Source: JALORV01 sp044225415
Lineage (GTDB): Bacteria > Pseudomonadota > Gammaproteobacteria > Burkholderiales > Burkholderiaceae_F
DNA length: 17,278 bases
Reading direction: 5' to 3'
Assembly (NCBI GenBank): GCA_044225415.1
Contig: JBGAIO010000055.1
Coordinates: 1 to 17,278 of the forward strand
Positions 1 through 7,826 of the stretch are shown here, in pieces. The position numbers were made by a program, and so were the translations under genes. Position 1 is the first letter of the stretch; every line of letters starts with the position of its first letter. The notes beneath the pieces were generated by a model that saw only the letters and a list, made by a program, of their open reading frames with translations, was not told the origin of the DNA and did not search any database.

Positions 1-114
1 CGGCGGCCACCAGTTCATGAAGCGGCGCAGCCGGTCCGGCGTCACGCGCACCGATCGCAGCGGTCCTTCGTGCCGTCCCCGGCGCCTTCCCTCGCGGAGC
101 ACTTCGTTCGACAT
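1..114 (-). CDS. DUF4442 / thioesterase-like protein, N-terminal fragment
   Basis: The reverse strand opens with ATG at 114-112 and stays open for 38 codons to the window edge, so only the N-terminus is seen. After a basic, low-complexity leader (MSNEVLREGRRRGRHEG) comes RVTPDRLRRFMNWWPP. That resembles the start of DUF4442 proteins (hotdog-fold, PaaI/YiiD-C-like putative thioesterases), where an 'MN-[YWF]-xPP' segment precedes the first strand. The family assignment rests on about 15 residues from memory. No Shine-Dalgarno sequence precedes the ATG, and a -10-like box lies 8 nt upstream, consistent with a leaderless message. It is transcribed divergently from the CoA-transferase gene. The catalytic part of the fold lies outside the window. 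Confidence 0.5.
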   Translation of the reverse strand, partial: MSNEVLREGRRRGRHEGPLRSVRVTPDRLRRFMNWWPP

Positions 115-122
115 GGGCTGCG

Positions 123-130
123 ATTCTATA
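123..130 (-). promoter_or_regulatory. Candidate -10 element for the leftward gene
   Basis: On the reverse strand this reads TATAGAAT, containing both TATAGA (130-125) and TAGAAT (128-123). The ATG at 114 begins 8 nt past the box, about where transcription would start, so the mRNA may be leaderless. No convincing -35 hexamer is seen at 16-18 bp spacing, which keeps confidence low. Confidence 0.35.
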
Positions 131-175
131 AGCCGCACGGAGCCACGCGATCGACCGGCGTCGCGGCCTTCTTGC

Positions 176-181
176 TACGCT
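176..181 (+). promoter_or_regulatory. Weak candidate -10 element for the CoA-transferase gene
   Basis: TACGCT lies 7 nt before the ATG at 189, and there is no Shine-Dalgarno sequence in between. This mirrors the arrangement on the opposite strand. A -35-like TCGACC (151-156) exists but at a poor 19-bp spacing. It may be a leaderless promoter or chance. Confidence 0.22.
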
Positions 182-188
182 GCCGCCG

Positions 189-1409
189 ATGAAAGCGCTC
201 GGCCACCTGCGTGTGCTGGACCTGACCCGCGTGCTGGCGGGGCCGTGGTGCACGCAGCTGCTCGCCGATCTCGGCGCCGACGTGATCAAGGTCGAGCGGC
301 CCGGCAGCGGCGACGACACGCGCGCCTGGGGTCCGCCCTTCCTGCGCGACGCCGACGGCCACGAGACGGGCGAGGCCGCCTACTACCTCGCGGCCAACCG
401 CAACAAGCGCTCGATCACGGTCGACATCGCACATCCCGACGGCCAGGCGCTGCTGCGCAGGCTCGCGCTGCAGTCGGACATCGTCATCGAGAACTACAAG
501 GTCGACCAGCTCGCGCGCTACGGCCTCGACTACGCAACGCTGTCGGCCGCCGATCCGCGCCTGATCTACTGCTCGATCACCGGCTTCGGCCAGACCGGCC
601 CGCATCGCGAGCGCGCCGGATACGATTTCATCATCCAGGGCAGCGGCGGCTTCATGTCGATCACCGGCGAGCGCGACGACCGCCCCGGCGGCGGCCCGCA
701 GAAGGCCGGCGTGGCGGTCAGCGACCTGATGACGGGCATGTACTCGGCCGTCGCCCTCCTCGCAGCGGTCACGCACCGGGAGCGGACGGGCCAGGGCCAG
801 CATATCGACATGGCGCTGTACGACGTGATGCTGGCGATGCTCGCCAACATGAACATGAACTGCCTGGTCAGCGGCCGCGCGCCGGGCCGCGCCGGCAACG
901 CGCATCCGAACATCGTGCCGTACCAGGTATTCGAGGCGTCCGACGGTCATCTCGTCATCGCCGTCGGCAACGATACGCAGTACGCGAAGTTCTGCGAACT
1001 CGCAGGACGTCCCGACCTCGCGCAGGACGCGCGCTTCGTGCGCAACGCCGATCGCGTCCGGCACCGCGCCGTGCTGGTGCCGCTGCTCGAGGCCGTCGTG
1101 CGCGCGCGCAGCGTTGCGTCGTGGGTCGCGGCGCTCGATGCGGCCGGCGTTCCGTGCGGACCGATCAACGACATCGTCCATGCACTTGCCGACCCGCAGG
1201 TCGCGGCGCGCGGACTGCGCGTGGACCTGCCGCATCCGCTGGCGGGGCATGTGCCGATGGTCGCCAATCCGATCAAGCTGTCGGCCACGCCGGCGCGTCA
1301 CGACCGCGCGCCGCCGCTGCTCGGCCAGCACACCGACGAGATCCTGCGCGACGTGCTGGGGTTCGACGACGCCGGCATCGCGGCGCTGCGCACCGCGCGC
1401 GCCGTCTGA
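189..1409 (+). CDS. CaiB/BaiF family (family III) CoA-transferase
   Basis: A 406-residue protein, the usual length for family III CoA-transferases, which move CoA between carboxylic acids through an aspartyl-CoA anhydride. The N-terminal LRVLDLTRVLAGPWCTQLLADLGADVIKVE (about residues 7-36) is the family signature for CoA binding. IENYK (100-104), LIYCSITGFGQTGP (125-138) and the glycine-rich loop before AVSDLMTG also match. Asp179 in VSDLMTG is the expected catalytic aspartate. RTGQGQHIDMALYD follows, as in most members. The start at 189 places the signature at the usual distance from the N-terminus. The substrate cannot be read from sequence. The acylphosphatase gene starts 8 nt after the stop and is probably co-transcribed. 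The nearby organic-acid importer makes a small dicarboxylate or aromatic acid plausible, but that is inference. Confidence 0.93.
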   Translation: MKALGHLRVLDLTRVLAGPWCTQLLADLGADVIKVERPGSGDDTRAWGPPFLRDADGHETGEAAYYLAANRNKRSITVDIAHPDGQALLRRLALQSDIVIENYKVDQLARYGLDYATLSAADPRLIYCSITGFGQTGPHRERAGYDFIIQGSGGFMSITGERDDRPGGGPQKAGVAVSDLMTGMYSAVALLAAVTHRERTGQGQHIDMALYDVMLAMLANMNMNCLVSGRAPGRAGNAHPNIVPYQVFEASDGHLVIAVGNDTQYAKFCELAGRPDLAQDARFVRNADRVRHRAVLVPLLEAVVRARSVASWVAALDAAGVPCGPINDIVHALADPQVAARGLRVDLPHPLAGHVPMVANPIKLSATPARHDRAPPLLGQHTDEILRDVLGFDDAGIAALRTARAV

Positions 1410-1417
1410 CGCCGCCG

Positions 1418-1711
1418 ATGCTCGCTGCGCTGCACCTGCTGATCCACGGTCGCGTGCAGGGCGTGGGCTACCGCTACGCCATGTGCGAGCAGGCAACCCT
1501 GCTGGGCCTCGAAGGATGGGTGCGCAACCGTGCCGACGGCAGCGTCGAGGCACTGGTGGTCGGCCCACCCGAACAGGTCGAGCTGCTGCATGCGTGGAGC
1601 CACCATGGACCGCCGGGTGCGCACGTGACCCGCGTGCAGTCGCGCGCTCCCAGTGCGGTGGAGGAAGACGATGCACTCGGCGGCGGCTTCCGGCAGCGGC
1701 CGTCGATCTGA
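1418..1711 (+). CDS. acyP: Acylphosphatase
   Basis: A 97-residue cytosolic protein, the usual size of an acylphosphatase, which hydrolyses acyl phosphates such as acetyl phosphate or 1,3-bisphosphoglycerate. The phosphate-binding loop HGRVQGVGYRY supplies the catalytic arginine (in GYR). LEGWVRNRADGSVEALVVG supplies the catalytic asparagine (in VRN) and the conserved DGSVEA strand. The C-terminal GFRQRPSI is a slight variant of the family's usual ending. ATG 1418 is chosen because it places the GRVQGVGYR loop about ten residues in, as usual, and lies 8 nt after the CoA-transferase stop. No strong ribosome-binding site precedes it, so translation is probably coupled to the upstream gene. Confidence 0.93.
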   Translation: MLAALHLLIHGRVQGVGYRYAMCEQATLLGLEGWVRNRADGSVEALVVGPPEQVELLHAWSHHGPPGAHVTRVQSRAPSAVEEDDALGGGFRQRPSI

Positions 1712-1737
1712 CACCCGGCAGCGCGCTCAGCAATGCC

Positions 1738-1766
1738 ATGACAGGAATACCGGATTACGCTCTAAT
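1738..1766 (+). promoter_or_regulatory. Sigma-70-type promoter of the tctCBA operon
   Basis: ATGACA (1738-1743, 5 of 6 matches to TTGACA), a 17-bp spacer, then TCTAAT (1761-1766). Transcription would start near 1773 and leave a leader of about 40 nt before the tctC ATG at 1813. It begins 26 nt after the acylphosphatase stop, separating the transporter genes from the upstream pair. This is the best-formed promoter in the window. Confidence 0.65.
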
Positions 1767-1812
1767 CCGCCCACGGCAGAATCCGCCGACCAGAAATATC
1801 GCAAGGAGACAG

Positions 1813-2799
1813 ATGCTGAAGCGCACGCTCGCCGCGCTGCTGTCGGTTGCCGCCGCGTGTGCAGCCTTCACAGCACAGGCCCAGGCCCCGACCTATCCGA
1901 CGCAACCCATCCGGCTGGTGGTGCCGTATCCGCCCGGCGGCCCGCTCGACTCGGCCGCGCGTGCGCTGGCAGAGCGCGTGAAGGACACGCTCGGCACCGT
2001 GGTGGTGGAAAACAAGCCCGGTGCCGGCGGCAACATCGGCGTCGATTTCGTCGCGAAGTCTGCGCCGGACGGCTACACGCTGGTCATCGGCGCGGTGGCG
2101 ACGCACGCGGTCAACCCCTGGCTGTTCCGCAAGCTGCCCTACGACGCGGTCAAGGACTTCGTGCCGATCACGCTGATCGCGCACGTGCCCAACGTGCTGG
2201 TGATGACGCCCGAGCGCGCTGCGCAGCTCGACATCACGTCGGCGCGCGGCTTCATCGACTATCTGCGCCGCAACCCGGGCAAGCTCAACTACGCGTCCGG
2301 CGGCAACGGCAGCGCGGGACACATGGCCGGCGAGCTGATGAAGTCGATGGCGCAGGTGTCGGCCGTTCACATCCCCTACGCGGGGGCGGCGCCGGCGCAA
2401 CTCGGCCTGCTCTCCGGACAGACCGACTTCATGTTCGACAACCTGGCGTCGGCCACTCCGCAGATCAAGGCGGGCAAGCTCAAGCCGCTGGCCGTGACGA
2501 CGGCACAGCGTTCGCCCGCGCTGCCCGACGTGCCGACGATGGCCGAGAGCGGCCTGCCCGGCTTCGACGTGTCCACATGGTTCGGCGTGTTCGCGCCGGC
2601 CGGTACGCCGCCGGCGATCGTCGCGCGGCTCAACCAGACGATGACCGACGCGCTGAAGACGCAGGACATGCGCGACCGGCTGGCGCGCATGGGCGCGGAG
2701 GCCGCGCCGATGTCGTCGGCGCAGTTCGGCGAACTCGTGCGCAGCGAGCTTGCCAAGTACCAGAAGGTCGTGAAGTTCTCCGGCGCGCACGTCGACTGA
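1813..2799 (+). CDS. tctC: Tripartite tricarboxylate transporter periplasmic binding protein (Bug/TctC family)
   Basis: A 328-residue extracytoplasmic solute receptor. MLKRTLAALLSVAAACAAFT is a typical signal peptide, with likely cleavage after AQA near residue 25. The mature protein has the Bug hallmarks in order: PIRLVVPYPPGGPLD (about 32-46), ENKPGAGGNIG (66-76), APDGYTL (84-90), then the YAGAAPAQLGLLSGQTDFMFDN and LPDVPTMAESGLPGFD segments of the second lobe. Bug proteins bind carboxylates or other small acids and deliver them to a TctAB channel. The ligand is not predictable here. The start is set by the AAGGAG site at about 1803-1808 and by the signal peptide; upstream in-frame codons are in shadow sequence. 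First gene of tctCBA, directly downstream of a good promoter. Confidence 0.93.
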   Translation: MLKRTLAALLSVAAACAAFTAQAQAPTYPTQPIRLVVPYPPGGPLDSAARALAERVKDTLGTVVVENKPGAGGNIGVDFVAKSAPDGYTLVIGAVATHAVNPWLFRKLPYDAVKDFVPITLIAHVPNVLVMTPERAAQLDITSARGFIDYLRRNPGKLNYASGGNGSAGHMAGELMKSMAQVSAVHIPYAGAAPAQLGLLSGQTDFMFDNLASATPQIKAGKLKPLAVTTAQRSPALPDVPTMAESGLPGFDVSTWFGVFAPAGTPPAIVARLNQTMTDALKTQDMRDRLARMGAEAAPMSSAQFGELVRSELAKYQKVVKFSGAHVD

Positions 2800-2830
2800 G
2801 GCGCGCAGTGGTTCGACAGAGGATCGTCCG

Positions 2831-3295
2831 ATGAAGATAGGCGACGCGAAGGACTTCTGGTCCGGCGTGATGTTCGGTGCTTTCGGGCTGTTCTTCATGG
2901 TGTGGGCGCAGGCCTACGACATGGGAACGGCCGCCCGCATGGGCCCGGCGTTCTTCCCGTCGGTGCTGGGCGGTCTGCTGCTGGTGCTGGGCGTGCTGAT
3001 CTCGATCCGCGCGATGCGGCAGAAGGACAGCGAAGACCCTCACCTGGACACGTTCCACTATCGGCCGCTGCTGCTGGTGCTGGGCGCGGTGCTCGCGTTC
3101 GGGCTGCTGCTTCGGCCGGCGGGCCTGATCGTCGCCCTGACGGTGCTGGTGGTGGTGTCGAGCATGGGCAGCCCCGAGTTCCGGCTGCGCGACGCGCTGC
3201 TGCTGACGGTGGGATTGGCGATCCTGGTGGTGGCCGTTTTCATCTACGGCCTGAGCATGACCATCCCGGTGCTGCCGGCGTTCATGTCGAGCTGA
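2831..3295 (+). CDS. tctB: Tripartite tricarboxylate transporter small membrane subunit TctB
   Basis: A 154-residue hydrophobic protein of the usual TctB size. Membrane segments are visible at about 10-29, 40-60, 79-95, 97-112 and 120-148. GTAARMGPAFFP (32-43) after the first helix is the typical TctB motif. With TctA it forms the inner-membrane translocator fed by the binding protein. An AGAGGA ribosome-binding site (2818-2823) sits 7 nt before the ATG. It lies 31 nt after tctC and 10 nt before tctA. Confidence 0.9.
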   Translation: MKIGDAKDFWSGVMFGAFGLFFMVWAQAYDMGTAARMGPAFFPSVLGGLLLVLGVLISIRAMRQKDSEDPHLDTFHYRPLLLVLGAVLAFGLLLRPAGLIVALTVLVVVSSMGSPEFRLRDALLLTVGLAILVVAVFIYGLSMTIPVLPAFMSS

Positions 3296-3305
3296 GGAGA
3301 CGTCC

Positions 3306-4817
3306 GTGGAACTGATCGACAACCTGGTCCTCGGGTTCGGCACCGCACTGACGCTGACCAACCTCTTCTACGCCCTGATCGGCGTGGTGATCGGCACGCT
3401 GATCGGCGTGCTGCCGGGCATCGGCCCCATTGCCACGCTGGCGATGCTGCTGCCCACCACCTACGCGCTGGAACCGACCTCGGCGCTGATCATGCTGGCC
3501 GGCATCTACTACGGCGCGCAGTACGGCGGCTCGACGACCGCCATCCTGGTCAATCTGCCCGGCGAATCGTCGTCGGTGGTGACCTGCATCGACGGCTACC
3601 AGATGGCGCGACGCGGCCGTGCCGGCGCAGCGCTCGCCACCGCGGCACTGGGATCGTTCTTCGCCGGCACCGTCGGCACGCTGGTGCTGGCCGCACTCGC
3701 AGCGCCGATGGTGCAGCTCGCCTTCAAGTTCGGACCGGCCGAGTATTTCTCGCTGATGGTGCTGGGCCTGATCGGCGCCGTGGTGCTGGCGTCGGGCTCG
3801 CTGATCAAGGCGATCGCGATGATCGTGCTCGGGCTGCTGCTCGGGCTGGTCGGCACCGACGTGAACTCGGGCGTGGCGCGCTATTCGTTCGACATTCCGG
3901 AACTCGCCGACGGCATCGGCTTCGTGTCGGTGGCGATGGGCGTATTCGGCTTCGCGGAGATCATCGCGAACCTGGAGCACAAGGAAGGCCAGCGGCAGGC
4001 ATTCACCGACAAGGTGGGCCGGCTGATGCCGAACCGGCAGGAGTTCAAGGAGGCCACGCCGGCCGTGCTGCGCGGCACGCTGCTCGGCTGCATCCTCGGC
4101 GTGCTGCCGGGCGGCGGCGCGCTGCTCGCGTCGTTCGCGGCCTATACCGTCGAGAAGAAGGTGACGCGCAACCCCGATCCGCCGTTCGGCAAGGGCAACA
4201 TCCGCGGCGTGGCCGCGCCGGAGTCGGCCAACAACGCCGGCGCGCAGACCTCGTTCATTCCGATGCTGACGCTCGGCATCCCGCCCAACGCGGTGATGGC
4301 GCTGATGATCGGCGCGATGACCATCCACAACATCCAGCCCGGTCCGCAGGTGATGAGCAGCAACCCGTCGCTGTTCTGGGGGCTGATCGCCTCGATGTGG
4401 ATCGGCAACCTGATGCTGGTGATCCTGAACCTGCCGATGATCGGCATCTGGGTGCAGCTGCTGAAGGTGCCGTACCGGCTGCTGTATCCGGCGATCCTGG
4501 TGTTCTGCTGCATCGGCGTGTACTCGATCAACAACAATTCCTTCGACGTGACGATCACGGCGGTGTTCGGCGTGCTGGGCTACCTGTTCTACAAGCTGCG
4601 CTGCGAGCCCGCGCCGCTGATCCTGGGCTTCATCCTCGGCCCGATGATGGAAGAGAACCTGCGGCGCGCGATGCTGCTGTCGCGCGGCGACCCGACGGTG
4701 TTCTTCACGCGCCCGCTGTCGGCCGGCCTGCTGCTGGCGGCGGCCGCACTGGTGGTGATCGTGGCGCTGCCGCAGATCAGCCGCAAGCGCGAGGAAGCGT
4801 TCCAGGAAACCGACTGA
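3306..4817 (+). CDS. tctA: Tripartite tricarboxylate transporter large permease TctA
   Basis: A 503-residue multi-helix permease, full length for TctA. The two family signatures are present: GVLPGIGPIATLAMLLPTTY (about 34-53) followed by YGGSTTAILVNLPGESSSVVTCIDGYQMA (73-101), and the repeat in the second half, GVLPGGGALLASFAAYTVEKK then GVAAPESANNAGAQTSFIPMLTLGIPPNAV. Translation starts at GTG 3306, with a GAGGAG site just upstream overlapping the tctB stop, which indicates coupling. The substrate is set by the binding protein. Last gene of the tctCBA operon; two hairpins follow its stop. Confidence 0.94.
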   Translation: MELIDNLVLGFGTALTLTNLFYALIGVVIGTLIGVLPGIGPIATLAMLLPTTYALEPTSALIMLAGIYYGAQYGGSTTAILVNLPGESSSVVTCIDGYQMARRGRAGAALATAALGSFFAGTVGTLVLAALAAPMVQLAFKFGPAEYFSLMVLGLIGAVVLASGSLIKAIAMIVLGLLLGLVGTDVNSGVARYSFDIPELADGIGFVSVAMGVFGFAEIIANLEHKEGQRQAFTDKVGRLMPNRQEFKEATPAVLRGTLLGCILGVLPGGGALLASFAAYTVEKKVTRNPDPPFGKGNIRGVAAPESANNAGAQTSFIPMLTLGIPPNAVMALMIGAMTIHNIQPGPQVMSSNPSLFWGLIASMWIGNLMLVILNLPMIGIWVQLLKVPYRLLYPAILVFCCIGVYSINNNSFDVTITAVFGVLGYLFYKLRCEPAPLILGFILGPMMEENLRRAMLLSRGDPTVFFTRPLSAGLLLAAAALVVIVALPQISRKREEAFQETD

Positions 4818-4820
4818 CCG

Positions 4821-4854
4821 CACGGCCGCGCGGGGCCGTGACGCGAATCGCGTC
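4821..4854 (+). terminator. Tandem hairpins after tctA
   Basis: CACGGCC (4821-4827) pairs perfectly with GGCCGTG (4834-4840) around a 6-nt loop. Directly after it, GACGCG (4840-4845) pairs with CGCGTC (4849-4854) around AAT. The first begins 3 nt after the tctA stop. Neither is followed by a T-run, so this is not a textbook intrinsic terminator. It could halt or stabilise the tct transcript. Confidence 0.35.
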
Positions 4855-4879
4855 CCCCGCCCGGACGCAGCAGAACGCC

Positions 4880-6506
4880 ATGGCATTCGACTGGACCAAT
4901 CCCTACCGCACCGTGCGCACGCCGGTGTTCGCGCGCAACGTCGTCGCCACCAGCCAGCCGCTGGCCGCGCAGGCGGGACTGCGCACGCTGCAGGCAGGCG
5001 GCAACGCCGTCGATGCGGCCATCGCTGCCGCCGCCGTCATCACCATGACCGAACCGTGCAGCAACGGCCTTGGCTCCGACGCTTTCGCGATCGTGTGGGA
5101 TCCGGCGTCGCGCCAGTTGCGCGGGCTGAACGCGAGCGGTCTTGCACCGTCAGCGTGGACGCTCGATCACTTCCGCGCGCGCTACGGCGACGATCTGGCG
5201 CGCACGCGCCCCGTGCGCGGCTGGGACACGGTGACCGTGCCGGGCGCGATCGCGGGCTGGGGGCTGCTGCATTCCCGCCTCGGTCGGCTGTCGTTCGCGG
5301 ACGTGCTCGCACCGGCCGTCGAGTATGCCGAGCGCGGCTTCGCGGTGTCGGCGATCGTGCAGGAGAAATGGCAGCGCGCGGTGCCGCTGCTGAAGGACGG
5401 CGCGGGCTACGCCGAACACTTCATGCCGCGCGGACGCGCGCCCGCGGTGGGCGAGCATTTCCGGCTGCCCGGCGCGGCGCGCACGCTGCGGTTGCTGGCG
5501 GAGCTCGTTCTACCGCGGCGAGATCGCCGAAGCGATCGTGCAGCACGCGCGTTCCACCGGCGGCCTGCTGACACGCCAGGACCTGGCCGACACCTGGGAC
5601 TTCATCCAGGTCAACGGCTGGTGCGGAACCATCAACACAAGCTGCGCCGGCCACGACGTGCACGAGATCCCTCCCAATGGACAGGGCATCGCCGCGCTCG
5701 CCTGCCTCGGCATCCTGCGCCACACCGCGATGGCCGACTACGCGACCGACAGTGCCGACTGGCACCACGTCACCATCGAAGCGATGAAGCTCGCGTTCGC
5801 CGATGCGTACGCGTACGTGGCCGACCCGCGCAGCATGTCAGTGCGCCCCGCCGACCTGCTCGACGACGGCTACCTTGCGCAGCGCGCGCGCACCATCGAC
5901 ATGCAGCGGGCGCAGGCGCCCGCTGCCGGCACGCCGCCGCGCGGCGGCACCATCTATCTCGCTGCCGCCGACAGCGACGGCATGATGGTGTCGTTCATCC
6001 AGTCGAACTACATGGGCTTCGGCTCGGGCGTGGTGGTGCCGGGCTACGGCATCTCTCTGCAGAACCGTGGCCACGGCTTCTCGATGAATCCGACGAGCCC
6101 CAACGTCGTGGCGCCGGGCAAGCGGCCGTTCCACACCATCATTCCCGCCTTCCTGATGAAGGACGGACTGCCGCAGATGGCCTTCGGCGTGATGGGCGGC
6201 AACATGCAGCCGCAGGGCCATGTGCAGACGCTGCTGCGCATGCTGCAGGCGGGCCAGCAGCCGCAGGCCGCGTGCGACGCGCCGCGCTGGAAGACGGTCG
6301 AAGGCCTGTCGCTCGAAGTCGAAGGCACCATGCCCGAGCGCGTCGTGCGCGAACTGCAGCAGCGCGGCCATGCGGTCATCAGCGGCAACGACAGCTACAT
6401 GGACTTCGGGTCGGGCCAGTTCATCTGGCGCCTGGGCGATCCCGCGCTCGACGGTTACGTCGCCGCCAGCGACTCGCGACGGGACGGGCTGGCAGCGGGC
6501 TGCTGA
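4880..6506 (+). pseudogene. Gamma-glutamyltransferase family (YwrD-like), frameshifted near 5501
   Basis: The 5' part reads from ATG 4880 (MAFDWTNPYRTVRTPV) through GLRTLQAGGNAVDAAIAAAA and GWDTVTVPGAIAGW to LRLLAE near 5503. The homologous sequence then continues one frame over, from SSFYRGEIAEAIVQHA (from 5502) to the stop at 6504-6506. Together the parts give about 541 residues, the usual length of YwrD-type enzymes. The second part holds the autoprocessing site GGT-IY, whose Thr codon at 5949-5951 would become the nucleophile, then MVSFIQSNYMGFGSG and GISLQNRGHGF. The break lies in the large subunit, before the cleavage site, so neither piece alone should fold into active enzyme. Homologs usually have a few more residues between LAE and FYRGE, so a short deletion is likely; a sequencing or assembly error is also possible. 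No good ribosome-binding site precedes ATG 4880. Confidence 0.8.
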
Positions 6507-6525
6507 CGCCGTCCGACGGGCGGCG
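6507..6525 (+). terminator. Hairpin directly after the gamma-glutamyltransferase stop
   Basis: CGCCGTCC (6507-6514) pairs with GGGCGGCG (6518-6525) with one G-U pair and a 3-nt GAC loop, starting at the first base after the TGA. There is no T-run. It is a possible terminator or transcript-end stabiliser. Confidence 0.35.
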
Positions 6526-6535
6526 CCGGCCATTC

Positions 6536-6544
6536 TGCGAAAAT
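6536..6544 (+). promoter_or_regulatory. Weak extended -10 candidate for the ketoacyl synthase gene
   Basis: TGC followed by GAAAAT resembles an extended -10 element, downstream of the hairpin and 47 nt before the ATG at 6592. No -35 is evident. Support is position and base composition only. Confidence 0.22.
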
Positions 6545-6591
6545 GCGCGCACGAGCCTGCCGGATTGCACGAGCGGGCTGGGGAGAGCACC

Positions 6592-7755
6592 ATGACCTAC
6601 GCTGCCATCACCGGCTGGGGCAAATGCATGCCGCCGGCGGTCCTGAGCAACACCGACCTCGCGACGTTCCTCGACACGAATGATGAATGGATCGTGTCGC
6701 GCACCGGCATGAAGGAACGTCGCATCTCGCACGTGCCGGCCATCGACATGGCGACCGTCGCGTCGGCTCGCGCGCTGGCCTGCGCAGGGCTGGATGCCGC
6801 CGATCTCGACCTGATCGTCTATGGCAGCTGCAGCAACGACGAAGCGGTGCCGAACAGTGCATCCGGCGTGCAGGTGAAGCTCGGCGCCACGCGGGCTGCG
6901 TCGATGGACGTGAACACCGCCTGCACCAGCTTCCTGTACGGCCTGTCGAGCGCGACAGCGATGATCCGCACCGGCGTCGTGCGCAATGCCCTGGTCATCG
7001 GCGTGGAACTGATCTCGCCGTACATGGACTGGAACAACCGCGGAGTCGCCGTGCTGTTCGGTGACGGCTGCGCGGCCGTCGTGCTGCAGGCGAGCGACCA
7101 GCCTGAAGGCCTGCTCGGCGAGAAGCTCGGCTGCGATGCGGACGCGCGGCAGATCCTGCGCGTGCGCGGCATGGGCTGCACGTACGCCAACCGCGGCGTG
7201 CGCTTCGGCGACACGCTGTGGGACTTCGACGGCCAGGAGATCTTCAAGAAGGCGGTCAAGGGCATGGCGCTGGCGTCGCAGACCGTGCTGGCGAAGTGCG
7301 GCGTCACGCCCGATCAGATCGATCTCGTCGTGCCGCATCAGGCGAACCTGCGCATCATCGAGGCGGTGGCGAAGCACTCCGGCTTGTCGATGGACAAGGT
7401 GTTCGTCACGGTGCAGCGCTACGGCAACATGTCGGCAGCCACGGTGCCGGTCGCGCTGGTCGAAGCGCTGGAAGCGGGCCGCGTGAAGCCGGGCGGGCTC
7501 ATCCTGATGCCGGGCTTCGGCGGCGGCCTGACGCTGTGTTCGCACCTGGTGCGCTGGGGACAGCGCGTGACGCCGCTGGGCACCACGTCGATCGACCTGC
7601 CGCCGCCGACGAAAACGGCGCTGCAGATGGTCAACGACATCCGTGCGACCAAGGACGAGCAGGGTGTGTCGAAAGCGGGCCTGATGGCACCGGTGTTCGC
7701 GGAAGTAGGTGCGGAAACAGAAACAGCCACGGAGCCGATGCGGACTGCCGCCTAG
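6592..7755 (+). CDS. 3-oxoacyl-ACP synthase III (FabH/KAS III) family protein
   Basis: A 387-residue thiolase-fold condensing enzyme. The KAS III triad is complete: Cys111 in NTACTSF, His249 in PHQANLRI and Asn279 in RYGNMSAA. NDEWIVSRTGMKERR (30-44) and LFGDGCAAVVL (155-165) are further FabH signatures. FabH joins an acyl-CoA to malonyl-ACP; related enzymes make beta-keto acids, quinolones or other secondary metabolites. The protein is about 65 residues longer than E. coli FabH. The extra part follows the normal C-terminus (about residue 322) and is mostly polar and Ala/Glu/Thr-rich. GGGGAGA lies about 5 nt before the ATG and fixes the start. No other fatty-acid gene adjoins it, so a specialised rather than housekeeping role is likely. 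Confidence 0.9.
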   Translation: MTYAAITGWGKCMPPAVLSNTDLATFLDTNDEWIVSRTGMKERRISHVPAIDMATVASARALACAGLDAADLDLIVYGSCSNDEAVPNSASGVQVKLGATRAASMDVNTACTSFLYGLSSATAMIRTGVVRNALVIGVELISPYMDWNNRGVAVLFGDGCAAVVLQASDQPEGLLGEKLGCDADARQILRVRGMGCTYANRGVRFGDTLWDFDGQEIFKKAVKGMALASQTVLAKCGVTPDQIDLVVPHQANLRIIEAVAKHSGLSMDKVFVTVQRYGNMSAATVPVALVEALEAGRVKPGGLILMPGFGGGLTLCSHLVRWGQRVTPLGTTSIDLPPPTKTALQMVNDIRATKDEQGVSKAGLMAPVFAEVGAETETATEPMRTAA

Positions 7756-7826
7756 CACTCGGGACGCTGCGCCGCGAGGATCATGCGGAGCGGGTCCGGC
7801 CTCATGCCGTCGATACACGCCGATTC

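Noticed and set aside
126..1739. 537-codon open frame on the minus strand
   Set aside because: Shadow of the CoA-transferase and acylphosphatase genes; no recognisable domain.
3282..4886. 534-codon open frame on the minus strand opposite tctA
   Set aside because: His/Gln/Arg-rich shadow; tctA carries both family signatures on the plus strand.
4397..6595. 732-codon plus-strand frame read as one protein
   Set aside because: Only 4880 to about 5503 matches the gamma-glutamyltransferase. Before that it is a shadow of tctA, and after that the homology moves to another frame.
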